Assembly (NCBI GenBank): GCA_002419215.1
Contig: DIFQ01000009.1
Location: 17,764 to 81,763, forward strand
Origin: Syntrophaceae bacterium UBA5744
Lineage (GTDB): Bacteria; Desulfobacterota; Syntrophia; Syntrophales; UBA2192
Length of the DNA: 64,000 bases
Reading direction: 5' to 3'
Both the position numbers and the translations under genes were made by a program. Below the pieces are notes generated by a model. It saw only the letters and a program-made list of their open reading frames with translations. It was not told the origin of the DNA and did no database searches. Positions 25,380-34,146 of the stretch are shown one piece after another. How positions within the stretch are numbered: the first letter of the stretch is position 1; every line of letters starts with the position of its first letter.

Positions 25380-26878
25380 CGCGTCACCACAATCCTTCCC
25401 TCCGTACGGGGGTACACGGGGGAGTGTTTCTTGAGGTAATCCAGAAAGGCGTCCCTCACGTTGTCGCCGATCACCGCGTTCTTCCCTGCCCGGAAGATGT
25501 CGAACCGGTCACCGCCCGCGGCGAGGAAATCGTTGGTCGTTACCCGGTAGGTGCGCAACCGTTCCGCCGGTTTGCCGCCGATGGCCAGGTCCTTCACGCG
25601 GGAACCTTCCGCCGCCGTCATGTCGTAAACCACCTTCAGTCCTGAGACCTGCAGCATGCCTTCCGTCTTTGCGTTCTGCTCCAGCAGGCCGATGATCTGC
25701 GCCCCCGTGAGTTCCATGGTCATGAGGTTGTTGTCGAAGGGCAGCAGCATGTAGGCCTGCTCCAGGGTGATCTTCCCTTTCGGGATGGTTGTCCGGATCC
25801 CCCCGTTGTTCTGGATGGCCGCATCCGCTCCCGCCGCCTCGCGCATCGCGTCGCAGACGAGGTTTCCGAGATTGGACTCGAAGGGCCGCTTTGCGAGGTC
25901 GACACGGGTCTCGCCCACGACGCGGCCGAATTCCCCGCGGATCTGGTCGTCGTACTTTTTGATGATCCCGGCCACGGCTGTGTCATAGGCATCATTGGGC
26001 CCTGCCTTGACCTTCTGCAGAATCCTGCGCTCGCTGTACCGGGCGATCTTCTTCGTCTCCGTATCTGCGGTGATCTTCATCACCCCCAGCTTCTGGCCGT
26101 AGTAGCCGGCCTGGACGATGATCGTGGAGCCGACGACGACCGGGGTCTTCACCTCCGTGTGGCTGTGCCCCCCCACGATCAGGTCGATCCCCCCGACACG
26201 CGAGGCCATCTCCCTGTCTTCATCGAGACCCATGTGGGACAGGACGATGATAAGGCCGGCCCCTTCCTTTTTCACTTTTTCAATGAGCGCCGGGAGTACC
26301 TTCTCGACAGGGATCACCCTGTAACCTTTGAGATTCTCCGGTTTCGTGGCGTAGCGCGTCTCGGGCGTCGTGATGCCGATGACGGCCAGCTTCAGGCCCT
26401 TTCTCCGGACGATGACGCAGGGTTTTACCCCCGGCAGGAGCGCCCCTTTTTCGTCGACGATATTGGCCGACAGGAAAGGAAAGGCCGCCCCGTCTCTCAG
26501 GTCGCTGAAGGCCTCCATCCCCCAGTCGAACTCGTGGTTCCCGATGGTCATGGCGTCGAAGCCCATCCGGTTCATGGTCTCGATGACGGGTTTTCCCCGG
26601 AACAGATTCGAGATGGGCGTTCCCTGGAACATATCCCCCGCGGAAAGAAGGAGTGTGCCCTCCGGGTTTTTCTCCCGCTCCTCACTGACCATCTTTGCGA
26701 TGTAGGCCATGCCCCCCGTTGCCGGCTTGCCTTCCTTGCCGGGCTTGGGGAGAAGGTTGCCGTGGAAGTCATTGATGTGAAGGATGGTGAGGTCGACCGT
26801 TTCTGCGGCTGCGGGGCTGAAGAACGAGGATGCGAAGAAGCACAGGATTGCAGCGAAGACAACGGGGATTCTTTTCAT
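25376..26878 (-). CDS. Periplasmic 5'-nucleotidase / 2',3'-cyclic phosphodiesterase (UshA family)
   Basis: A 500-residue exported metallophosphatase. The signal peptide (1-26, ending SPAAA) is followed by the dinuclear metal motifs ILHINDFHGNLLP, GDMF, GNHEFDWG, VLSHMG and GGHSHTEV. A C-terminal 5_nucleotid_C domain opens near residue 320 (RVDLAKRPFESNLGNLVCDA) and has NNGGIRTTIPKG and the substrate clamp region TNDFLAAGGDRFD. It hydrolyses nucleotides in the periplasm. The start at 26878 gives the proper signal peptide; the longer frame upstream is noise. Confidence 0.93.
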   Translation of the reverse strand: MKRIPVVFAAILCFFASSFFSPAAAETVDLTILHINDFHGNLLPKPGKEGKPATGGMAYIAKMVSEEREKNPEGTLLLSAGDMFQGTPISNLFRGKPVIETMNRMGFDAMTIGNHEFDWGMEAFSDLRDGAAFPFLSANIVDEKGALLPGVKPCVIVRRKGLKLAVIGITTPETRYATKPENLKGYRVIPVEKVLPALIEKVKKEGAGLIIVLSHMGLDEDREMASRVGGIDLIVGGHSHTEVKTPVVVGSTIIVQAGYYGQKLGVMKITADTETKKIARYSERRILQKVKAGPNDAYDTAVAGIIKKYDDQIRGEFGRVVGETRVDLAKRPFESNLGNLVCDAMREAAGADAAIQNNGGIRTTIPKGKITLEQAYMLLPFDNNLMTMELTGAQIIGLLEQNAKTEGMLQVSGLKVVYDMTAAEGSRVKDLAIGGKPAERLRTYRVTTNDFLAAGGDRFDIFRAGKNAVIGDNVRDAFLDYLKKHSPVYPRTEGRIVVTR

Positions 26879-27042
26879 GATTTGGCACCGCCCTGAGTTG
26901 AATTGCCTGCGAGAGCTTATCATCGACGTCCTTTTGCAAGGGCCGGGCCGCATGACTCAATTTAATGGACAGGCTTTTGCGGATCAAGGAAAAAAGCCGA
27001 TATTTTTTCCACAAGGGGGGAGTGGGTTTGCGCTGCAGTTCG

Positions 27043-28158
27043 TTATTTCTTCAGCTGTTCCTTGAGTTTCATGATCCGCCCGTAGGAAGCATCGATCCGC
27101 TCGCGGGGGATCTCGCCTTTCTCGACGAGGGTGCGGATCGTCGATGCGACCCGGGCGGCGATGTCCTCTTCGTAGACGGAATTGTTGGCAAACAGCAGGA
27201 TGTCGGCGCCGGCGAGGATCGCCTGTCGAATGGCCGTCTCGAGCCCGTACCGGGCGGCAATGGCTCTCATCTGCATGTCATCGGAGATCACCACGCCCGT
27301 AAACCCCATTTCCTTCCGCAACAGATCGGTCAGTGTATTGCGGGAGAGGGTTGCCGGCCAGACGGGATCGAGCTTCCCGTTGAAGATGTGGGCCGTCATG
27401 ACCATGTCGGCCTTGTCCTGCCGGACCAGGCTGCGGAAAGGCTCGAGTTCCACGGCCGTCCACCGGTCCGTCACGTCGACGAACCCCTCATGGGTATCCC
27501 CCGCGGCGCTCCCGTGCCCCGGGAAGTGTTTCGGGGCTGTCAGGACCCCGTTGCGCCTGTGCGCGTCGATGACAGCCAGGGCATGGCGCGTCACCGTGGC
27601 GGGGCTGCGGGAAAAGCTCCTCTCGAGCTTGCCGATAACGGGGTTTTCGGGGTTCAGATCGAGGTCCACGACGGGGACGAAGTTGAGGTTGATGCCAAGC
27701 CCCGCCAGGGTCCTCGCCGTGAGGTCAGCCTGCTTCGTCGTTTTCTTCACGTCGTCAAGCGCACCGAGCCGTTTCTGGGAAAGGGTCGGGGGAAAGCCGT
27801 TCTTTTCCTTGAGGCGGCTGATTTTGCCTCCCTCCTGGTCGACGGCGATGAAAAGGGGGATGCCCGCCAGCTTCTTCAGAGACGATGTGAGGGCCCTGAG
27901 CTGCCCGGGCGATTCGATGTTGCGCCCGTAAGTGCGCGAGGGGACGTCGTAGTCGAAGAGGATCACGCCGCCGATACGCCGCTGCCGGATATCCCGGGCG
28001 ATGGGCTGCTCGCCGGTCACGGAAAGCCCGCGAAATCCCACCATGATCATCTGGCCGATCTTCACATCGAGACCCGGATCGGCGCCGGCTGCGACGGGCA
28101 CGGGCGCTGCGCCGGAGAGGAAGATGAGCGCGATGACTGTAACCAGGGTTTGCCGCAT
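27043..28158 (-). CDS. Glycoside hydrolase family 3 beta-N-acetylhexosaminidase
   Basis: A 371-residue NagZ-like enzyme that removes N-acetylglucosamine from muropeptides. Unlike cytoplasmic NagZ it carries a signal peptide (1-24), so it is probably periplasmic or a lipid-free exported enzyme. The conserved AVDQEGGKISRL (about 105-116), the catalytic loop KHFPGHGSAAGDTHEGF (210-226, with the Asp/His dyad), and the nucleophile motif VVISDDM (Asp293) are all intact. It is a single gene. Confidence 0.9.
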   Translation of the reverse strand: MRQTLVTVIALIFLSGAAPVPVAAGADPGLDVKIGQMIMVGFRGLSVTGEQPIARDIRQRRIGGVILFDYDVPSRTYGRNIESPGQLRALTSSLKKLAGIPLFIAVDQEGGKISRLKEKNGFPPTLSQKRLGALDDVKKTTKQADLTARTLAGLGINLNFVPVVDLDLNPENPVIGKLERSFSRSPATVTRHALAVIDAHRRNGVLTAPKHFPGHGSAAGDTHEGFVDVTDRWTAVELEPFRSLVRQDKADMVMTAHIFNGKLDPVWPATLSRNTLTDLLRKEMGFTGVVISDDMQMRAIAARYGLETAIRQAILAGADILLFANNSVYEEDIAARVASTIRTLVEKGEIPRERIDASYGRIMKLKEQLKK

Positions 28159-28227
28159 GAAACCCTTTTACCGGATAACCCGTCAAAAAGATAGGGGATC
28201 GTGCCGTCCGGGGGGGCAAGATTTATG

Positions 28228-28255
28228 TTGATTGTCCTGGCCTCATGATTATATC
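28228..28255 (+). promoter_or_regulatory. Candidate sigma-70 promoter for the MBL hydrolase
   Basis: TTGATT at 28228-28233 and TATATC at 28250-28255 are 16 bases apart and lie 60 bases upstream of the start codon, in the divergent gap with the hexosaminidase gene. Confidence 0.4.
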
Positions 28256-28314
28256 TTAAAAAACGGCGGCACTTCTCATGAACAGGCTGCCGGGTGTTGA
28301 AGGGAAGGAAAGGG

Positions 28315-29361
28315 ATGCAAACGCTATCGGCTCTAATCGTTTCTGTTGTTTTCCTGGCGGCCTTTTGTTCCGGCACCGCTCCGGCCTGGGGGCAGGCGAA
28401 GGACATCGAGACGCTGGCCAGGGAGAGGGCACACCACTCAAACCCGGGCTACCGCAATCCCTGGATCTCCGAGGAGCGGGCCGGCAGCACCATGCGGCTT
28501 CTCGAATGGAAGGTCAGCTCCAATCCCTACCGGAAAGAAAAAAAGAATAAGCCCTACGTGTCGGTGACAAGGCCCGATGTGAAGGCCATCGTTCAGGGGG
28601 GGGACTCCGTTACCTATCTCGGGCATGCAACCCTATGGATTCGGGTCAACGGCCAGAACATCATCACGGACCCCGTCTTCGGGGACATCGTCTGGTTCAT
28701 CGACCGTTATGCCCCGTTCCCCCTGCCGCCCGAGGAGCTGGCCCCCATGCAGGTGGTCCTCATCTCCCACAACCACTATGATCATCTCGACAAGGACAGC
28801 ATCCGCAAGCTCGGGACGGGACCTCTTTACCTCACCCCGCTGGGCTACAGGGATTGGTTCGAGGACGTTCTTCCCGGGGCAAGAGTCATCGAGCTGGACT
28901 GGTTTCAGAAATACACGCTTCACGGGGTGACCTACCGGCTTCTGCCCGTCCAGCACTGGACGAAGCGCACCCCCTTCAACACGAACCGTTCGCTCTGGGG
29001 CTCCTGGTTGATCGAGTCGGCAAATCGCAAGGTCTACTTCGCCGGGGACTCGGGTTACTTCCCGGGGTTTGCAGAGTACGGCCGAAAGTTCGGCCCCATG
29101 GATGCCGCCCTTCTTCCGATAGGCTCTTACCAGCCCCGCTGGTTCATGTCCGTCTACCACATGGATCCCGGCGAGGCCGTGCAGGCCTTTCGGGAACTGC
29201 GGGCAAAGGTCTTGATCCCCCAGCAGTGGGGTGTCTTCGATCTTACCGACGAACCCATGGATCTGCCGCCAAAGGATTACCGGAAGGCGGCCGGGATGGT
29301 TGGCCTGACCGAAGAGCAAGCACCCGTCGTGCCCCACGGGGGAACCCATTTTCTGCCCTGA
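28315..29361 (+). CDS. Exported MBL-fold hydrolase (NAPE-PLD/UlaG-like)
   Basis: A 348-residue metallo-beta-lactamase fold protein. It has a signal peptide (1-26, ending PAWGQ) and a domain beginning SVTYLGHATLWIRVNGQNII. The zinc motif is SHNHYDHLD (His152-Asp157 region). Further ligands are in PVQHWTKRTPF and FAGDSGYF. The C-terminal LIPQQWGVFDLTDEP is typical of phospholipase-D-like MBL enzymes acting on N-acyl-phosphatidylethanolamine, but the substrate is unproven. The ATG at 28315 gives the cleanest signal peptide. Confidence 0.85.
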   Translation: MQTLSALIVSVVFLAAFCSGTAPAWGQAKDIETLARERAHHSNPGYRNPWISEERAGSTMRLLEWKVSSNPYRKEKKNKPYVSVTRPDVKAIVQGGDSVTYLGHATLWIRVNGQNIITDPVFGDIVWFIDRYAPFPLPPEELAPMQVVLISHNHYDHLDKDSIRKLGTGPLYLTPLGYRDWFEDVLPGARVIELDWFQKYTLHGVTYRLLPVQHWTKRTPFNTNRSLWGSWLIESANRKVYFAGDSGYFPGFAEYGRKFGPMDAALLPIGSYQPRWFMSVYHMDPGEAVQAFRELRAKVLIPQQWGVFDLTDEPMDLPPKDYRKAAGMVGLTEEQAPVVPHGGTHFLP

Positions 29362-29376
29362 TACGCCCAGGGCAGA

Positions 29377-29500
29377 AAACAGAGGGTGAGAGGGTGAGAG
29401 GGTGAGAGGGTAAGAAGATGCGTGGTTGAGAACTCTCGGACGCGGAAATTGGAAAGGCTGCGCCGACCTTCTCACCTTCTCACGTTCTTACCGTCTGTCT
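29377..29500. repeat. GAGGGTGA tandem tract with complementary arm
   Basis: Behind the + gene stop come three copies of GAGGGTGA and then GAGGGTAAGAAG. The minus-strand gene is followed in its sense by GGTAAGAACGTGAGAAGGTG and then AGAAGG. The arms pair across about 60 bases. It lies between convergent genes. Confidence 0.65.
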
Positions 29501-29502
29501 TT

Positions 29503-29769
29503 TCACAGGACGACCTTGACAGCCGGGTGCCTGCGAAGGCACTCGTAGATCTCGATGCGGCACTCTTCGCTCGTGACGACGATTTCCACGTCGAGGCAGT
29601 GGTATTTGCCTGTAAGGCTCGTGTTGGACGGGGTGATGGTGTGGGGGCGCTCCTGGATCACCTCGGCAATGGCTCTTCGGAGACGTTCCACGTCCGAGCC
29701 GATGACCTTGTAGCCCCAGGGGCATGGATAATCGATATCGGGCTTGCCGCCCGATCGGTTGATGATCAA
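29503..29769 (-). CDS. DUF493 (YbeD-like) protein
   Basis: An 88-residue ferredoxin-fold protein. The family signature is PCPWGYKVIGSDVERLRRAI near residue 15. It is followed by a beta strand and turn (PHTITPSNTSLTGKYHCLDV) and the closing VVTSEECRIEIYECLRRHPAVKVVL. E. coli YbeD belongs to the same family and its role is regulatory but unclear. It is a single gene with a repeat hairpin behind the stop. Confidence 0.85.
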   Translation of the reverse strand: MIINRSGGKPDIDYPCPWGYKVIGSDVERLRRAIAEVIQERPHTITPSNTSLTGKYHCLDVEIVVTSEECRIEIYECLRRHPAVKVVL

Positions 29770-29913
29770 GACAAAACTCCCGAAGGTTTTCCGCTAATTA
29801 AGACCCTGATCCGACCTTTGTCAAGGGGGCTTTCGGCCGGTTCATGCACAACCATGTCGGCGGCCGTCCGGGAAGGGATCGCTTGGCGGGGCGGGAGCCC
29901 ATCTAATCTTCGA

Positions 29914-29946
29914 GGGTCTCCCGGAAACGGGAGACCCTTTCTTTTT
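29914..29946. terminator. Terminator-like hairpin between RRM and DUF493 genes
   Basis: GGGTCTCCC (29914-29922) and GGGAGACCC (29929-29937) form a perfect 9-bp stem, with TTTCTTTTT on the + side. For the minus-strand RRM gene ending at 29976 the stem is preceded by an A-run and lacks the U-tract, so its main direction is unclear. Confidence 0.6.
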
Positions 29947-29975
29947 AAATTGTTTGGAGTGAGAAAAGCCGGAGT

Positions 29976-30287
29976 CTAGTAGCGGGGTCTGCCGCCGCCG
30001 CCACCGGGGCGCCTCATGCCACCGCCGCCACCGCGTCCGTCATCCTGGCGGGGGCGCGCCTCGTTGACATTGAGCTTCCGTCCCTTCAGTTCCTTGCCAT
30101 TCATCCCGCTGATGGCAGCCTGGCCCTGTTCCGCCGAGCCCATCTCGACAAAACCGAATCCTTTCGACTGGCCGCTCATCTTGTCCTTGATGATGGACAC
30201 GGATGCCACCTGACCGAACGCTTCGAAGGCCTGCTTCAAATCCTCTTCCGTGACACTGTAAGACATGTTCCCGACGTAAATCTTCAT
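29976..30287 (-). CDS. RNA-binding protein with one RRM and a Gly/Arg tail
   Basis: A 103-residue single-RRM protein of the bacterial RNA chaperone type. RNP2 is KIYVGNMSYSV at the start and RNP1 is SKGFGFVEM near residue 46. The rest of the fold ends LKGRKLNVNEARPR. A Gly/Arg-rich tail (DDGRGGGGGMRRPGGGGG) follows, as in cyanobacterial Rbp and proteobacterial cold-induced proteins. The ATG follows CAGGAGAGG. A DEAD-box helicase gene lies just upstream in the same direction, which suggests a role in RNA remodelling. Confidence 0.92.
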   Translation of the reverse strand: MKIYVGNMSYSVTEEDLKQAFEAFGQVASVSIIKDKMSGQSKGFGFVEMGSAEQGQAAISGMNGKELKGRKLNVNEARPRQDDGRGGGGGMRRPGGGGGRPRY

Positions 30288-30429
30288 CGACCTCTCCTGA
30301 AAAATTGATGTTGCCTGTGATGATCCCCTGATACTCTTCCGGCTTTCCAAAAATCTTAACGAGTGGTTATCACATAAGGGGCCGGACTGCAATGCTAATC
30401 ATGCCCCCCATGTTTTGCCCTTGTCGGGG

Positions 30430-31758
30430 TCAGCGGACGCTTCGCGCCCTGCGCGATCGGGACCGGGGCGTCGAGAACAGGGTGACTTTCCTCGCTCCCC
30501 CCGTCGAACCGGTGCTCGCCTGGGCCGAGGCAAAGGACGAAAGCTCACGTCGCATCGGCTGCGTATTCGCTTGTGCGGAACGGTCCCGGCCTCCGAACCC
30601 CTGGCGCCCCCCTCTTCCGCTGCTTTCCCTCAACGGCGCGGCATAGTCGAAGTCTTCCAGCGTCCGTCTCTCGATCTGCTCGCCGAGGACATTCTCGATG
30701 GCCCACACGAAGGCCCTGTCCTCGCGGGTGACAAAGGTAAAGGCATCGCCGGTTCTCTCAGCGCGGCCCGTGCGGCCGATACGATGGGTGTACGCGTCGA
30801 CGGTGTCAGGCATGTCGTAATTGATCACGTGCGAAATCCGGGAAATGTCCAGGCCGCGGGCGGCGATGTCGGTCGCCACGAGGATCCGGTACTTGCCGTT
30901 CCGGAAGCCGCTGAGCGACTCCTGCCGCTGGCTCTGGGACAGGTCGCCCTGGAGCGATGTGACCGGGAACCCCGCCTTTTTCAGGTGCTTCGCCACGCGC
31001 GTTGCGCGGTCTTTCGTCCGGGTGAAGACCAGGACCGAATCCGTGTCCGTGCGGTCCAGGATCTTCGACAGCAGGGCCGTCTTGAGATGCTGTTCCACGG
31101 GATACAGGGCATGGGAGACCGTTGACACCGGGGCGGCCAGGCCGACCTGCACGGTGACGGGGTTGTGAAGGACTTCCCTTGCCAGGTGCCTGATTTCGTC
31201 GGGAATCGTGGCCGAGAACAGAAGGGTCTGTCGCTTGGCGGGAATTCTTTTCAGGATTTTCCGGACATCGGGCATAAAGCCCATGTCGAACATGCGGTCC
31301 GCCTCGTCCAGGACCAGCACTTCCATGTGGGACAGATCAATGACTCCCTGGTCCATGAGGTCAAGCAGGCGACCGGGGCAGGCCACGACGATCTCGGCGC
31401 CCTCCTGCAGTTTCCTGACCTGGGGGTTCTGCTTCACGCCACCGTAAACGGTGACGCTCTTCAGCTTTGTTTTTCGTCCCAGCTGGTCGATGGCTTCGTG
31501 GATCTGCTCCGCGAGCTCCCGGGTGGGGGCGACGATGAGTGCACGGACACGCTTGCGCGGCCCTTCCATCAGCTTCTGCAGGATCGGGAGGCCGAAGGCG
31601 GCCGTTTTTCCCGTCCCGGTCTGGGCCATTCCCATGACGTCGTGGCCCTGCAGGATGAGCGGAATACACTGGGACTGGATCGGCGTGGGCTCCTCGTAGC
31701 CGAGGGCCTGAACGGCCGCTTCGATAGTAGGGTGAAACTTGAACAACTTGAAACTCAT
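30430..31758 (-). CDS. rhlE: DEAD-box RNA helicase (RhlE-like)
   Basis: A 442-residue ATP-dependent RNA helicase. The Q motif region is FKFHPTIEAAVQALGYEEPTPIQ. Motif I AQTGTGKT is at 45-52. Ia PTRELAEQ, II VLDEADRMFDMGF, III SATIP and VI HRIGRTGRA follow. The C-terminal 60 residues (from about 385) are rich in Gly, Arg and Ser (SSGRGGRQGFGGRDRS), a typical RNA-binding tail. It is the middle of a unit of small basic protein, helicase and RRM protein, likely involved in ribosome assembly or mRNA turnover at low temperature. Confidence 0.93.
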   Translation of the reverse strand: MSFKLFKFHPTIEAAVQALGYEEPTPIQSQCIPLILQGHDVMGMAQTGTGKTAAFGLPILQKLMEGPRKRVRALIVAPTRELAEQIHEAIDQLGRKTKLKSVTVYGGVKQNPQVRKLQEGAEIVVACPGRLLDLMDQGVIDLSHMEVLVLDEADRMFDMGFMPDVRKILKRIPAKRQTLLFSATIPDEIRHLAREVLHNPVTVQVGLAAPVSTVSHALYPVEQHLKTALLSKILDRTDTDSVLVFTRTKDRATRVAKHLKKAGFPVTSLQGDLSQSQRQESLSGFRNGKYRILVATDIAARGLDISRISHVINYDMPDTVDAYTHRIGRTGRAERTGDAFTFVTREDRAFVWAIENVLGEQIERRTLEDFDYAAPLRESSGRGGRQGFGGRDRSAQANTQPMRRELSSFASAQASTGSTGGARKVTLFSTPRSRSRRARSVR

Positions 31759-31842
31759 TAACGGATAAACCTCTTTTCTCGCATATGTACCGGGGAGATC
31801 CCCGGCCTGCCCGCCTCCGTGCGGGCGATCGATTCGTATCGT

Positions 31843-32007
31843 TTACGCTTCGGCTTCCGCCGGTGCGGATTCTGCGCCCACGCTGCCTTCTACAGTCTCG
31901 TTCCGGGCGTTCTTGCTCTGGCGCCGGGCCATCTTCTCGGTGGCTTTTCTCTGGCGCTCCAATTCTTTTTGTCTCTTGATAAACTGGTTGTGATTCCTTT
32001 TTCCCAT
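31843..32007 (-). CDS. Small basic coiled protein, 54 residues
   Basis: Begins MGKRNHNQFIKRQKELERQR and has a highly charged helical stretch to about residue 36 (RKATEKMARRQSKNARNE), then an acidic Ala/Glu tail. A strong AGGAGGAAC site precedes the ATG. Small Lys/Arg-rich proteins of this kind are common next to RNA helicase or cold-shock genes, and an RNA-binding role is plausible but not shown. It lies 84 bases upstream of rhlE in the same direction. Confidence 0.65.
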   Translation of the reverse strand: MGKRNHNQFIKRQKELERQRKATEKMARRQSKNARNETVEGSVGAESAPAEAEA

Positions 32008-32144
32008 GTTCCTCCTGTGCGAACCGGCACAATCTGCATCAATCGGGCCAAAAAAAATCCCCACGACCTTTCACAGGCTCTGGGGACAATATGTGTCAAA
32101 ACCGGTTCAAAGCACGCATAACCTAATGCTTTTCCCAGTCATTG

Positions 32145-32507
32145 TCAAGGTTTATTTGCGGCGCGGCTTTCGGGGCCGGAAAGGGCCGGTGCCTTCCGTC
32201 GGCCATCGAGGAGGTGAAACGCTGCAAGGACCGGGTGTCTCCAGATCATCCGGGGGCCGGCATGGCGCATGACGGCAAGGATTTGCTCCCGCATGTCGGG
32301 CCTGTAGCAATGGACGGTGCAGTTGGCGCAGGTCGGCTTCCTCACCCCGAAGGGGCATTTGTCGAGACGCTTTGCGGCGTAGGCGAGAAGTCCTGAACAA
32401 ACGGCGCACAATTTTCCCTTTGTGCCGTGGCGGTCCCGGCAGAAGATCCGGATCATGGCCTCCAGGGTTTCGCGCTCCCTCTCGATTCTGGGGTGGGCTG
32501 TTGCCAT
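32145..32507 (-). CDS. Nitrous-oxide-stimulated-promoter family protein
   Basis: A 120-residue cysteine-containing protein. The family signature is spread over residues 17-75: ETLEAMIRIFCRDRHG, LCAVCSGLLAYAAKRLDKCP, and KPTCANCTVHCYRPDMREQI. Two CxxC pairs and extra cysteines could bind zinc or an Fe-S cluster. The family name comes from an old promoter study and gives no function. The ATG at 32507 starts the conserved helix; residues upstream in the frame are not conserved-looking. Confidence 0.85.
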   Translation of the reverse strand: MATAHPRIERERETLEAMIRIFCRDRHGTKGKLCAVCSGLLAYAAKRLDKCPFGVRKPTCANCTVHCYRPDMREQILAVMRHAGPRMIWRHPVLAAFHLLDGRRKAPALSGPESRAANKP

Positions 32508-32516
32508 GGGGACAAT

Positions 32517-32573
32517 ATAATGCGGCCGGCGCCCGATGGAAAGCCTTTTCCCGATCGGGGCCGGCCGCATTAT
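32517..32573 (-). terminator. Long inverted repeat behind the P460 gene
   Basis: ATAATGCGGCCGGC (32517-32530) and GCCGGCCGCATTAT (32560-32573) form a perfect 14-bp stem with an inner CCCGAT/ATCGGG pair. It is placed 28 bases beyond the P460 stop in its sense direction and just before the start of the next gene. Confidence 0.75.
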
Positions 32574-32600
32574 GAGTTGTCCGCACGGATCGTCTTGAAA

Positions 32601-33092
32601 TTACTTCATCTTGCTCGTGTAGACGTAGTCGTTCGATTTCTGGGCCTCGTGGCACTTGATGCACTCGTCGATCTTGCCTTCCTGGTCCACCTTGCCGCTG
32701 GCCTTGTACTGCGCCCAAAACCAGTCGCCGCCCTTGGGGTTGTAGCCCTTCACCTTGTACATCACGTCGATGTGCTTGAGCTTCTTGTTCTTGTCGAAGT
32801 TGTCCTGGACGATCATGGCCCCGTCGGCGAACTTGCCCTTCTTGGCCTTGATGGAGTCGAAGGCGATCTGGTTCACATAGCTCGTCAGGAACGCCCCGTG
32901 GGGCTCGGGGCCCTTGTACTGGGGCTCGGTACCGGGCCACATCTTCCAGTTCTGGTACTTGCCGTTCTGGATGAATTCCCAGACGGACTTGCCGTCGGCT
33001 GCGGGGCCTTTTTTTGCCTGGGCGAAAAGCATGCCCGAAAGGACAAGAGTAACGGCGAGAACAATCGCGAGAACAAGCAATCCTTTTTTCAT
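32601..33092 (-). CDS. Cytochrome P460-like family protein
   Basis: A 163-residue exported protein. The signal peptide (1-25, ending GMLFAQ) precedes a P460 domain with WPGTEPQYKGPEPHGAFLTSY, AIVQDN-like MIVQDNFDKNKKLKHIDVMYK, and GGDWFWAQY. The single haem-binding CxxCH is CIKCH near residue 148, close to the C-terminus as in the family. The protein would carry one c-type haem in the periplasm. In nitrifiers P460 oxidises hydroxylamine; in anaerobes the role is open. It is a single gene. Confidence 0.85.
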   Translation of the reverse strand: MKKGLLVLAIVLAVTLVLSGMLFAQAKKGPAADGKSVWEFIQNGKYQNWKMWPGTEPQYKGPEPHGAFLTSYVNQIAFDSIKAKKGKFADGAMIVQDNFDKNKKLKHIDVMYKVKGYNPKGGDWFWAQYKASGKVDQEGKIDECIKCHEAQKSNDYVYTSKMK

Positions 33093-33260
33093 GTTCAATA
33101 CCTCTTTTCTGCTGGTGTTATGCCTTTTGGCAGACCTTCCTGCCTCACGATGGAAATAACGCACTTCTGACCTGCCGGATGACATGGATGGCACTTGCCC
33201 CTGAGCCTTCCCGAAATTCCCTCTCCGCGATGGCGGCGACGATGCTGCGAAGGCTCTGAT

Positions 33261-34088
33261 TTATTTGGTTATGATCGTCCCGACGTGTTTGCCGGAGAGG
33301 GCCTTTGTGATGTTTCCCTTCTTGAGACCGTTTACAATCTGGATGCGGTCGAGGACCTCGCTGTTCTGGAGGATCTCCAGGCAGGGACGCTCGATGATGA
33401 GATCGTCGAGGTTTCGCTGGATCAACTCCCCGGCGCTGATCTTCCCGATGAATTTCGCTTTTTTGTTTTTCTTGGGGTTGTCCGTGTAGAGGCCGTCCTC
33501 GTCCTTGACGAGGATGCAGCTTTTCGCCCCGATGAGATCCGCCACGATCAGGGTGCCCACGTCGGTGCGATGGATCGGGATCCGCCACTTCGGCGACGGC
33601 AGGGCGTAGTAGTCGTAAGGGGGCATCCCGTGCATGACGGGGATGCAGCCCTGGGCAAAGTAGGTCGGCAGTTTCATGATCTCGTCGTGGCCGATCTTGA
33701 TGCCGCCCCAGGGAGAAAGCAGGGTGGCCACCAGCAGGGCGTTCTGCTCGGAGATGGAGCTTCCGAACTTGGAGATGATTCCCGTGGGCATCCCCAGTTC
33801 GAGGCCGATGGCGTAGATGTGACGGCTGCGCGTCCCGCCGCCTGCAAGCAGGAACATCTTGTGCTTCTTCTTGTTTGCGGCGATTTCTTTTACGACTGCC
33901 GGCAGGGCCTTCTTTCCGAGGTCGCAGATGGACTGCCCGCCGATCTTCAGGACGTGCACGTCCGGAAAGAGCCTCTGCTGAGGGGCCACGTCGTAGCCTT
34001 CTGCGAAGGATCGGCTGACGAGACTCTCCCCCATGAGCTTGCTCTTAACGTGCAAGCGTTTCCCGTCGCGCTCCCGGATCAGCGCCAT
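33261..34088 (-). CDS. mosB: Molybdenum/tungsten storage protein subunit (MosB-like amino acid kinase fold)
   Basis: A 275-residue protein of the amino-acid-kinase (UMP kinase) fold. It is strikingly like the beta subunit of the Azotobacter Mo storage protein. It shares the VLKIGGQSI loop (46-54), LLAGGGTRSRHIYAIGLELGMP, SEQNALLVATLL, GMPPYDYY, RTDVGTLIVADLIGAKSCI, VKDEDGLYTDNP and the end ALSGKHVGTIIT. In Azotobacter, alpha and beta subunits build a cage that stores polyoxomolybdate using ATP. Only one subunit gene is seen here. It closes the leftward tungstate operon, so it probably stores imported Mo or W. A plain UMP kinase is unlikely given these signatures. Confidence 0.85.
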   Translation of the reverse strand: MALIRERDGKRLHVKSKLMGESLVSRSFAEGYDVAPQQRLFPDVHVLKIGGQSICDLGKKALPAVVKEIAANKKKHKMFLLAGGGTRSRHIYAIGLELGMPTGIISKFGSSISEQNALLVATLLSPWGGIKIGHDEIMKLPTYFAQGCIPVMHGMPPYDYYALPSPKWRIPIHRTDVGTLIVADLIGAKSCILVKDEDGLYTDNPKKNKKAKFIGKISAGELIQRNLDDLIIERPCLEILQNSEVLDRIQIVNGLKKGNITKALSGKHVGTIITK

Positions 34089-34146
34089 GGTTCCTCCTTA
34101 TGGTTTCGTCAGGGTTGACATGCTGTGGCTGAAGGGTGAAAGTCTC

